Assembly: GCF_000758725.1 (NCBI RefSeq)
Contig: NZ_CP009428.1
Span: 2,046,001-2,110,000 of the forward strand
DNA from: Paenibacillus odorifer
GTDB lineage: Bacteria; Bacillota; Bacilli; Paenibacillales; Paenibacillaceae
Reading direction: 5' to 3'
Length of the DNA stretch: 64,000 bases
A program made the translations under genes and the position numbers. Position 1 is the stretch's first letter. Each line of letters starts with the position of its first letter. The notes under the pieces are model-generated. The model searched no databases. It was not told where the DNA came from and saw only the letters and a list, made by a program, of their open reading frames with translations. Of the stretch, positions 47,351-55,409 are shown one piece after another.

Positions 47351-48375
47351 TATCACCGTTGTGTTTGTGAAATAACTGCATTCTATACACCTATTTTATA
47401 TGTAAAACGGACCATTCTGCTTTTAAGTGTATTCTATGCAACTAAAAACTAGAGAATCGACCTAGAGGGCAATATATCAAGAGAATAGTTGTACGAAATA
47501 CAGCTATATCCATCGGCCGAGCGAGTTGCAGAGTTATAGTTGTACAAAATACAGTTAAACTACTAATTAGTATTGGAACGTCTGCATAAAAAGCTGACCG
47601 CAGCAGTATGCAGAGAGTATTGGAACGTCTGTATAAAAAGCTGACTGAAGCAGTATGAAGAGAGTATTTATGGAGTCCGTATGGAGTGCCCATGAAGTAT
47701 CATCGTTGTAATTGTGAAATAACTGCATTCTATACACCTATTTTATATGTAAAACGGACCATTTTGCTTTTAAGTGTATTCTATACAACTAAAAACTAGA
47801 AAATCGACCTAGAGGGCAATATATCAAGAGAATAGTTGTACGAAATACAGCTATATCCATCGGCCGAGCGAGTTGCAGAGTTATAGTTGTACAAAATACA
47901 GTTAAACTACTAGTTAGTATTGGAACGTCTGCATCAAAAGCTGACCGTAGCAGTATGCAGAGAGTATTGGAACGTCTGTATAAAAAGCTGACTGAAGCAG
48001 TATGAAGAGAGTATTTATGGAGTCCGTATGGAGTGCCCATGAAGTATCATCGTTGTAATTGTGAAATAACTGCATTCTATACACCTATCTTATATGTAAA
48101 ACGGACCATTCTGCTTTTAAGTGTATTCTATACAACTAAAAACTAGAAAATCGGCCTAGAGGGCATTAAATCAAGAGAATAGTTGTACGAAATACAGCTA
48201 TATCCATCGGCCGAGCGAGTTGCAGAGTTATAGTTGTACAAAATACAGTTAAACTACTAATTAGTATTGGAACGTCTGCATCAAAAGCTGACCGCAGCAG
48301 TATGCAGAGTATTGGAACGTCTGCATCAAAAGCAGACTGCAGCAGTATGCAGAGTATTGGAACGTCTGCATAAAG
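47348..48375 (+). repeat. 347-bp unit in three tandem copies, non-coding
   Basis: Copies begin at 47348, 47695 and 48042, exactly 347 bases apart, all with AAGTATCAYCGTTG; the third diverges at its end and has extra copies of the 45-base sub-repeat AGTATTGGAACGTCTGCAT. Each unit contains ATAGTTGTA-cgaaa-TACAGCTAT, able to form a 9-bp hairpin, and a second weaker one (TAGTTGTACAAAATACAGTTA). Copies 1 and 2 are nearly identical, so duplication is recent. The two equal 83-residue minus-strand ORFs are repeat artefacts. Confidence 0.9.
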
Positions 48376-48413
48376 GGGGAGATCCATATGGATCTCCCCC
48401 TTTTTATGCAGAA
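48365..48413. terminator. Long bidirectional terminator between the repeats and the permease genes
   Basis: A long palindrome centred on CATATG (48385-48390) has GGGGGAGATC / GATCTCCCCC arms flanked by A and T runs. On the minus strand it ends the sugar permease operon 22 bases after its stop; its outer arms (TCTGCATA / ATGCAGA) come from the repeat unit. Confidence 0.85.
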
Positions 48414-48434
48414 GCTAGGTTTGGAATCAGTTAA

Positions 48435-49268
48435 TCAGCCCTTCACCGCCCCCGCAACAACACCCTTAACGATGTACTTTTGCAAGAAGATGAATACCAC
48501 GATCGATGGCAACACCGCCATGACCATAGCTGTCATCGCATATTGCCAATCTGAGGTATATTGGCCCACGAAGGTGTAGGCAGCCAGTGTCAGCGTTTTG
48601 GTATCTGGGGAGCCGTTGACCATGAGCAGCGGGAGCAGGAAGTCATTCCAGATCCACATTACGTCGATAATGACAATGGTTGTTGTGACCGATTTCAGCA
48701 GTGGGAAGATGACACTGAAGAACAGGCGGAAGCCGGAAGCTCCATCAATCGTGGCACTCTCATCAATTTCAACCGGAATACCCTTGACGAATCCATGGTA
48801 GATAAACACGGCGAGTGGAGCACCGAAACCCCAATATAACAACCCAAGTCCCCAAGTACTCTCAGAGAGATTCAACGTCTTAGCGGTTTGCAGAACGGTC
48901 AGCATGATCGATTGGAACGGGATCAGCATCGGCATAATGCAGAGGAAATAAATCACCCCGCTCAGTCTGGATTTCGTCCGTGCCAGCTTGTAGGCTGCTA
49001 TGGATGAAATGAACACAATACCCAGAAGACCTACACCGGTAATGACAAAGTTGTTCAGAAACAGCTTCGGATAGTTGATAAACTTCCACACGTAGGAATA
49101 GTTGCCGAACACCAGATGTTTTGGCAGGGCGATGACATCCGTCATGACTTCGCTAAAGCTTTTTAACGAGTTGATAATCGTCAGAAATAGCGGATATAGA
49201 AACAGAAGAGAGAGGATGACCATAACAACCTCTAGAATGATTCGGCCTGCTTTGCGGTTTGTATTCAT
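48435..49268 (-). CDS. Carbohydrate ABC transporter permease, MalG type
   Basis: The 277-residue protein has six membrane segments and the permease EAA loop EIDESATIDGASGFRLFFSVIFPLL near 185-209, which contacts the ATPase. It is the second permease of a sugar uptake system, overlapping the stop of the first by one base, with GAGAGG before the ATG. No ATPase gene is nearby; such systems usually share a common MsmX-type ATPase from elsewhere. The two permease genes and the divergent YesM/YesN pair make one sugar locus. Confidence 0.93.
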   Translation of the reverse strand: MNTNRKAGRIILEVVMVILSLLFLYPLFLTIINSLKSFSEVMTDVIALPKHLVFGNYSYVWKFINYPKLFLNNFVITGVGLLGIVFISSIAAYKLARTKSRLSGVIYFLCIMPMLIPFQSIMLTVLQTAKTLNLSESTWGLGLLYWGFGAPLAVFIYHGFVKGIPVEIDESATIDGASGFRLFFSVIFPLLKSVTTTIVIIDVMWIWNDFLLPLLMVNGSPDTKTLTLAAYTFVGQYTSDWQYAMTAMVMAVLPSIVVFIFLQKYIVKGVVAGAVKG

Positions 49269-50158
49269 TATGCCTCAACCTCTCTTCGTTTGAAGAATGC
49301 TAACTGGAGAATGGTTACCACCAAGACGGCCAGGAACAGGATAAGCGCTTTCGCTGTACCGTATCCATACAGATTGTTCTGGAAGGTATCCCGGTAGATA
49401 TCGTAAGCGATACTGTAGGTAGTTCCGCCAGGTCCACCCCCGGTTAATGACAGGATGACATCGAACACCTTGATCGAATTGGTCAGTGCCATGAACACAG
49501 AAATCGTAATGGATGGAGCGAGCAGCGGCAGTGTAATACTGAAGAATTTTCTCATGGGACCAGCGCCATCAACTGTCGCTGCTTCTTTGAGATCCTCAGG
49601 TACAGATTGCAGACCGGCAATATAAATGACCAGATAAAAACCAATCGACTGCCAGATGGAGACGGCCAGTATGGAGACGAAAGCAAGTCCCGGCGTCCCT
49701 AGCCAGCTTAGACCAAATATGGACCAGCCTGTACTTTCTCCGAGTGAGTTGAAACCTTGCATAAAGATAAATTTCCAGATAAAACCGACAATGACAAGAC
49801 TGAGGATATAAGGAATAAAGAAAGCGGCTCTCAGCCAAGGGGTGCTCTTCAGCTTCATGTCCAGAACCAGTGCGAGCAGAATGGCCAGCACGTTAACGAG
49901 AACAATGTACAGAATCGCATACTTTATGGTGAACCAGGCTGAATTGGCGAAGTTGGTGTCGCCCATAAAGATTTGTTTGAAATTATCAAGTCCGACAAAC
50001 TTAGGGTGTTTCGAAATTCCGTTCCATTTGGTCATCGAATAGCGGATAGTCATGGCAAACGGAATGTAGAATGCTACAGCGATACAGATGAGGACTGGGA
50101 GAGTGAATAATCCGAATTCTGTTTTCTCGCGCCATCTTTTGCCGAGTGATTTTAACAT
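49268..50158 (-). CDS. Carbohydrate ABC transporter permease, MalF type
   Basis: The 296-residue protein has six membrane segments and the EAA loop EDLKEAATVDGAGPMRKFFSITLPLL. It is the first permease of the pair and starts with ATG 50158 after AGAGGTG. It should form a heterodimeric channel with the MalG-type subunit for the sugar bound by the lipoprotein encoded at 53980. The GH36 enzyme at 55410 suggests an alpha-galactoside. Confidence 0.93.
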   Translation of the reverse strand: MLKSLGKRWREKTEFGLFTLPVLICIAVAFYIPFAMTIRYSMTKWNGISKHPKFVGLDNFKQIFMGDTNFANSAWFTIKYAILYIVLVNVLAILLALVLDMKLKSTPWLRAAFFIPYILSLVIVGFIWKFIFMQGFNSLGESTGWSIFGLSWLGTPGLAFVSILAVSIWQSIGFYLVIYIAGLQSVPEDLKEAATVDGAGPMRKFFSITLPLLAPSITISVFMALTNSIKVFDVILSLTGGGPGGTTYSIAYDIYRDTFQNNLYGYGTAKALILFLAVLVVTILQLAFFKRREVEA

Positions 50159-50355
50159 GGATGCACCTCTTCTTGATTTGTTGGGTGGTAATATCGACTA
50201 GGCTTGCCACACATAACCATTCCGGTTAGTCTATATTGTGTATTATAGAGCAGTGCCCTATACTCAAAAATGGATTTAAGAGTACAGTTAGGGGTAAAAA
50301 GGTGAACTGAAATATTTATAATTAAGCCTGTAAATCGTGGGGGAGGTTGCCGGTC

Positions 50356-52218
50356 ATTATTAAAAAGTGGATCATAAAGCGGTTTGAACCCGTGCTGGAG
50401 CTTGTCTCACGCAGGTTGGCGAACAAGCTTATTTTGCTGTTTACAATCATCATTGTTTTGGTGGTGACCTCACTGACGTTCATTTCATACGGCATGCTGC
50501 GAAAAGAATCGGTGGATAACAGCATCGCCAGTACGAGCAACAATCTGTTGCTTGTCGGCCGGAATCTGGAGAGTTATTTGGACGGCATCGAGCAATTATC
50601 CCTGCCGCAAATATCGTATGACGAGATCACCTATGCGATTTTGCATGAATCGGAGGATTATGCCTCGAAGATGTATGTGGAGGACTACTTGAAGAACCTG
50701 TACTTCTCCCGCAATGATCTGGAAGCTATCTACCTGTATGTGATCAAGGAGCACAAGTATTATTATGTCACCAAAGAGAACTACAATATTACCGTGCGGG
50801 TCGCCGAGCATCCGTCGATTGAGAATCTTTCCTGGTATAAAAAAGCGCTGGCCAGCCCGTTTAACCGTTCTTACCAGTCTTTTGTAAAAAACCAATCCTC
50901 GATGATCAATAGCTCCGACTACCCTATAAATAAGGATAAAAGCTTCATGGGCTACCATCGATTGCTGCGCTCTATAGTTTCCAGGGAGCCGCAGGCGGTG
51001 CTCTCCCTTTATTTCAACTCCTCGGTTACGGACGAGATTATGAAGGATATTCCCTTCAGTAAAGGGCAGCACCTAATGTACGTCAGTCCCGATAATGAAC
51101 CTTTTGTGGTGGATGACCCCGGGTTTTATCAACAGAGCGAACAAGAGGGACTGCTTAAGGAGCTGACACCAGCCTCAGGAGGACGCGTGACGTGGTCGGA
51201 TAAAGAAGAGAAGTATCTAGTGATTTATGACATCAGCAAAAAAGAAGGCTGGAAGCTGATTAAGCCGATTCCCTACAAAGAAATTTATGAAGCGGCCACG
51301 ACAACACGCAAATTGAACTATTTCATAGGACTGTTATTTTTAATCGTTTCGGTCATCTTGGTCAGCTTTATTTCGAACAAAATAACGAACCCGCTAAAGA
51401 ATCTGTCGCTGCAGATGAAGCGGTTCAGTACAGGCAGCTTTGACGCTGAAGCACAGGTTGAAGGAAAGGATGAAATTGCCTATCTGTCTCGCCACTTCAA
51501 TAAGATGGTGGAAAAGACGAATGAGCTGATCAATGAACGGTATAAAATGAAAATTGTCGAGAAAAATGCTGTACTCAAAGCACTGGAAGCTGAGATCAAT
51601 CCGCATTTCTTATATAATGCCCTGCAAGCCATTTCCACCAAGGCGCTGAAAAACAACAATGATGATATTGTCGATATGGTCGATAATCTTGCTATGACGT
51701 TGAGATACTGCATTAGCGGTAAAGATGTGGTCCATGCCAGAGAGGAATTAAAGCATATTGAACGTTATTTGGCACTGCAGAAGGCTCGTTTTGGAAACAG
51801 AATGCAGGTGGCCTACCAGTGGGAAGACCCTTTGCTGGAGCTGGAGATTCCGAAGCTGTCCATTCAGACCTTGGTAGAAAATTGCATCAAGCATGCGCTG
51901 GAAAAAGTATCCACAACGATCACAATTACCATTGAAGCGCATGTGACGCCTAGCCATACTGTTATTTCAGTGACGGATGATGGACCGGGGTTTAGCGGGG
52001 AGCGGCTGGAGCAAGTGAGAAATTCTCTTCAAATCCAGTGGGAGGATCAGGGCGGAGAAAACGCTGCCGAAAGTGACACGGAAAGCATTGGACTGAAAAA
52101 TTTGAACACGCGGCTGAAGCTTTTGTATGGTGAGGCTGCGGGTTTGGCCATTACCAGTGATGCTGGCGGAACAAAGATGGACATGCGGTTACCGCGGGGA
52201 GGGATTAACCATGTATAA
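50356..52218 (+). CDS. YesM-type sensor histidine kinase, start uncertain
   Basis: The protein of about 620 residues has a membrane segment near 23-45, an extracellular sensor (about 46-300), a second segment near 305-325, HAMP, His_kinase (AEINPHFLYNALQAISTKA) and HATPase_c (QTLVENCIKHA, TDDGPGFSG, GLKNLNTRLKLLYG). With the YesN-like regulator after it, it senses external sugar. The frame opens at TTG 50347, which touches the GGGGGAGG site; the best-spaced codon is ATT 50356 (nine bases), so the start may be non-canonical. I list 50356. Confidence 0.85.
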   Translation: MIKKWIIKRFEPVLELVSRRLANKLILLFTIIIVLVVTSLTFISYGMLRKESVDNSIASTSNNLLLVGRNLESYLDGIEQLSLPQISYDEITYAILHESEDYASKMYVEDYLKNLYFSRNDLEAIYLYVIKEHKYYYVTKENYNITVRVAEHPSIENLSWYKKALASPFNRSYQSFVKNQSSMINSSDYPINKDKSFMGYHRLLRSIVSREPQAVLSLYFNSSVTDEIMKDIPFSKGQHLMYVSPDNEPFVVDDPGFYQQSEQEGLLKELTPASGGRVTWSDKEEKYLVIYDISKKEGWKLIKPIPYKEIYEAATTTRKLNYFIGLLFLIVSVILVSFISNKITNPLKNLSLQMKRFSTGSFDAEAQVEGKDEIAYLSRHFNKMVEKTNELINERYKMKIVEKNAVLKALEAEINPHFLYNALQAISTKALKNNNDDIVDMVDNLAMTLRYCISGKDVVHAREELKHIERYLALQKARFGNRMQVAYQWEDPLLELEIPKLSIQTLVENCIKHALEKVSTTITITIEAHVTPSHTVISVTDDGPGFSGERLEQVRNSLQIQWEDQGGENAAESDTESIGLKNLNTRLKLLYGEAAGLAITSDAGGTKMDMRLPRGGINHV

Positions 52219-53857
52219 AGTACTGATTATAGATGATGAGGAACCGTTGCGTGAGGCGATCAACATCCTGGGAGACTGGAAAGGACTAGGTGTCGATCAG
52301 GTACTGGAGGCTACGGATGGAAATATGGGCCTAGCCATGCTGCGTGAGCAAAAGATCGACCTTGTATTGGTTGACATGAAGATGCCGGAGCTGAACGGAA
52401 GTGAGCTGCTGCAGATCGTGGAGAAGGAGTTCCCGGAACTGCTGACGATTGTAATCAGCGGCTACAATGATTTTGAATATACCCGCCAGGCTATCCGTTC
52501 TAAGGTAGTTGATTATTTGCTGAAGCCGGTCAACCGGGCGGATTTGAATGCGGCCTTGCGTAAAGCTATAGATGTGCTGGAGGCCAAACGTAAGAAAGAA
52601 AGTGAGTTCATCAACAGGAACATTACGCTCAACATGTCTCTGCCGAAGCTAAAGGAGAAAATTTATCTGTCGATCATTGAACGTAGCTTCAAAAATCAGT
52701 CCAACGAGGCTTTTCTGCCGTTGATCGGCGCTGATACGACCGGAAACTATTTTGCTGCGGGTGTACTGCGGGTGCTCAATTTGGAACAAGTGCGTCGTAA
52801 TCGCTTCCATGAGGACCGGGATTTGCTGCATTTTGCCGTCACAAATGTGATTAATGAGAATAGCGATGAGCATTTTCAGGCCTTCAGCTTCGCCAGCCAT
52901 AAGGGAGAACGCGAGTTTATCGCCATCTTCACGATGAAAGGCGGCTATGAGGAGGACGCAACTTTCCGCTCTTTACATCATATGAAGAAGTTAGTCTCGA
53001 CGCTGAAAGAGCTATTCGGAATTGTTGTTGCCGGAGGAATTGGACAGCCCTATGGTGACATCATGGCGCTTGCTCAATCCTATGAGACTGCCAAAGCCTC
53101 TCTCGACGGGATTGACCTCCTGACGCTGAAGGGAGCGATTGTCACAAATAGCAGCAACGATACTTCACAGGGGAAAGATAATCCTTCCTTGACGGGACGT
53201 ATGCCCTTGATTCGCAACGCACTGGAGAGCGGGAACATCAATCATGCCAAAAGTATTTTAAGCGAATTCACGAAGAAATGGGAGGCTTCCGGACGTTTTA
53301 ATCTGGGCGAGGCTGACCGGCAGATAGAGGAATTTATTATTTTACTGAACGATATTGCGACGGAGCTGGATGCGGTCCCCGAACGTATCCGTGGCGGTAA
53401 AGATAAAGGATTGCGTGGGCTAGGCATCGGGAGCGATTTTGCTTCCTTTGGCGAATTTGAGCGGGTGCTGAGCGGGATTCTAGATTGCTATGGCAATGAA
53501 ATCAGCAAAAGCCTTGCTGGCAATCGCCCCAGCGTATTGGAAAATATTAAAGCATACATTGATAATCACTATTTTGAGAATATTAAAATATCGATGTTCA
53601 CGGATAAATATTTCCTGAGCAGAGAATACTTGATGAAACTTTTTAAGGGGCAATATGGTTATGGCATACATGAGTATGTACAAAAGGTAAGAATGGACAA
53701 GGCAAAGGAGATGCTATCCACCCCCGATTTGAAAATCCAAGACATTTCCGAGATGTTGGGGTACAAGGACAAAAATTATTTCAGCAAGGCGTTCCGGAAT
53801 TATTATGACTGTTCACCTTCTGAATATCGGGTTCTGCTATTGAACGGGGATGAGTGA
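52211..53857 (+). CDS. YesN-type response regulator with AraC DNA-binding domain
   Basis: The 548-residue regulator has a receiver domain (LIIDDEEPLREA, Asp in LVLVDMKMPEL, LLKPVNRADL), a middle region of about 300 residues, and a C-terminal AraC-type double HTH (FSREYLMKLFKGQYGYGIHEYVQKVRMDKAKEML, IQDISEMLGYKDKNYFSKAFRNYYDCSPSEYR). I place the start at ATG 52211 with GGGAGGG upstream; it overlaps the kinase stop by 8 bases. It should switch on the binding-protein, permease and GH36 genes when the sugar is present. Confidence 0.92.
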   Translation: MYKVLIIDDEEPLREAINILGDWKGLGVDQVLEATDGNMGLAMLREQKIDLVLVDMKMPELNGSELLQIVEKEFPELLTIVISGYNDFEYTRQAIRSKVVDYLLKPVNRADLNAALRKAIDVLEAKRKKESEFINRNITLNMSLPKLKEKIYLSIIERSFKNQSNEAFLPLIGADTTGNYFAAGVLRVLNLEQVRRNRFHEDRDLLHFAVTNVINENSDEHFQAFSFASHKGEREFIAIFTMKGGYEEDATFRSLHHMKKLVSTLKELFGIVVAGGIGQPYGDIMALAQSYETAKASLDGIDLLTLKGAIVTNSSNDTSQGKDNPSLTGRMPLIRNALESGNINHAKSILSEFTKKWEASGRFNLGEADRQIEEFIILLNDIATELDAVPERIRGGKDKGLRGLGIGSDFASFGEFERVLSGILDCYGNEISKSLAGNRPSVLENIKAYIDNHYFENIKISMFTDKYFLSREYLMKLFKGQYGYGIHEYVQKVRMDKAKEMLSTPDLKIQDISEMLGYKDKNYFSKAFRNYYDCSPSEYRVLLLNGDE

Positions 53858-53979
53858 AGCGGTTACATGAACACACTTTTTTACCCTAATAAGTTCACTT
53901 ATGTACATTCTTATCCTTTTTCTTTTTCTTTAGAATTGTCTCAAGACCACTAGATGCATGAGGAAAAGGGGGCAACATC

Positions 53980-55290
53980 ATGTTAAAAAGATTTATGGCT
54001 TTATCTGCGAGTCTGCTGCTCGTCGGCGGATTACTGGCGGGTTGCGGCGGAAACAACAATGCCGCTGACAATAGCGGAACAGGGAATACTCCTGCCACAG
54101 ATTCTGGCAAGCCGGTCACGATTAATATGTTCACCGCATCACCCGAGTACACTGATGCTTTTAACGCTTATATTGCCGAGTACAAGAAAGTTAAACCGAA
54201 TGTGACGATTAATCTGGAGATTATGCAGGCTGACTACAATACGGTGCTCAAATCGAAGATTGCTGCGGGAAGTACACCTGACGTATTCCAGACCACAGCG
54301 GGCGGAGATATTGATACCTTTGCGGAGTATAGTGCTGACCTAACTAATGAGCCACTGGCTGCGGCGATGACCGATGCAGTGCGTTCTAACATGAGTTCTA
54401 CGGACGGTAAAGTGCTCGGTCTTCCGGTAAAAGGGAATCTATTTGTCCTGATGTACAATAAGAAACTGTTGGCTGATGCTGGGATTACAGAAGTTCCTAA
54501 GACAACAGCCCAAATGGACGATGCGATTACTAAGCTTGAAGCTAAAGGTATTACTCCTTTTGCCAACGCCTATAAAGAGTGGTGGGTATGGAAACATATC
54601 TTCCAACATTTCGTAGATGCGGCAGCCCAAGATGCGGGTACGGATGCTAAGACACTAGTAAATGATTTTATTGCCGGAAAAACCACGATCAAGGATCACC
54701 CGGTGCTGTACAATAACTTCTTCAGCTTCGTTGATACTACTGTTAAACATGGCACAGACAAACCGCTTGAACGGGACAGCAATGCTGAAGTCAGCGACTT
54801 TGCATCCGGCAAAACAGCGTTCATGACGGGTAAAGGCGCATGGGATGAAGAAGCCATTAAGAAAATCACACCTGACTTCGACCTGGGCATTATGGGTTAC
54901 CCAGTCAGCGACAAGGCTGAACAGTCCCAGATCATTACGGGTGCGGATCAGGCCCTGCGTATCAATAAGGATTCTGCTGTAGCTGGTGAGACTATTGAGT
55001 TCTTCAACTGGCTGTATACTTCTGAATACGGTAAGAACTGGTTCTCTACAGTAGCAAAGGTTATTCCTCCAATTAAGGATGCTCCAATGCCTGACCTGCA
55101 AATGCCAAAAGAAATGGAAGAAATCCTCAAAACAGAGAAATCCGGCGACCTGTCCGTGAACTACTCTCTGGATACCTTCCACCAAAAATTTGGTGAGCTC
55201 ATGCAGGCTTACATCGGCGGAAGCAAAACTAAGGATCAAGCCATCGATGAAATTCAAAAAGCTTGGATTCAATTCGGATCGGCAGAATAA
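53980..55290 (+). CDS. Extracellular sugar-binding lipoprotein
   Basis: The 436-residue protein is an ABC solute-binding protein (family 1): lipobox LAGC near residues 19-22, an Asn/Gly/Thr-rich linker, then the bi-lobed binding domain (VTINMFTASPEYTDAFNAYIAEYKK, FQTTAGGDIDTFAEY, TAFMTGKGAWDEEAI, ADQALRINKDSAVAGETIEFFNWL). It collects the sugar for the two permeases at 48435 and 49268, which are encoded on the other side of the regulator pair. The ATG has AAAAGGGGG upstream. A terminator follows. Confidence 0.93.
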   Translation: MLKRFMALSASLLLVGGLLAGCGGNNNAADNSGTGNTPATDSGKPVTINMFTASPEYTDAFNAYIAEYKKVKPNVTINLEIMQADYNTVLKSKIAAGSTPDVFQTTAGGDIDTFAEYSADLTNEPLAAAMTDAVRSNMSSTDGKVLGLPVKGNLFVLMYNKKLLADAGITEVPKTTAQMDDAITKLEAKGITPFANAYKEWWVWKHIFQHFVDAAAQDAGTDAKTLVNDFIAGKTTIKDHPVLYNNFFSFVDTTVKHGTDKPLERDSNAEVSDFASGKTAFMTGKGAWDEEAIKKITPDFDLGIMGYPVSDKAEQSQIITGADQALRINKDSAVAGETIEFFNWLYTSEYGKNWFSTVAKVIPPIKDAPMPDLQMPKEMEEILKTEKSGDLSVNYSLDTFHQKFGELMQAYIGGSKTKDQAIDEIQKAWIQFGSAE

Positions 55291-55303
55291 CTAGGTTGAG
55301 ATC

Positions 55304-55356
55304 AGGGGGCGGGCTCCAAGGTAAGATTCACTTACTGGAGAACCGTCCCTTTTTTA
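55304..55356 (+). terminator. Terminator after the sugar-binding protein gene
   Basis: A long imperfect stem (GGGCGG.CTCCA..GTAAG with CTTAC.TGGAG..CCGTCCC) is followed by six T. It limits read-through to the GH36 gene. Confidence 0.8.
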
Positions 55357-55409
55357 TATGTTATATAATCATAAGAAGATACTGAGACAAAGTCAGGAGG
55401 TACATTATT

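Noticed and set aside
47442..48387. Two equal 83-residue minus-strand ORFs and a 73-residue relative
   Set aside because: They are frames in the 347-bp repeat; they start inside the repeat with no ribosome site and no protein-like domain.
53850..53870. Catabolite (cre) site GTGAAGCGGTTACA before the sugar-binding protein gene
   Set aside because: The right half fits, but the left half has three mismatches to the consensus.
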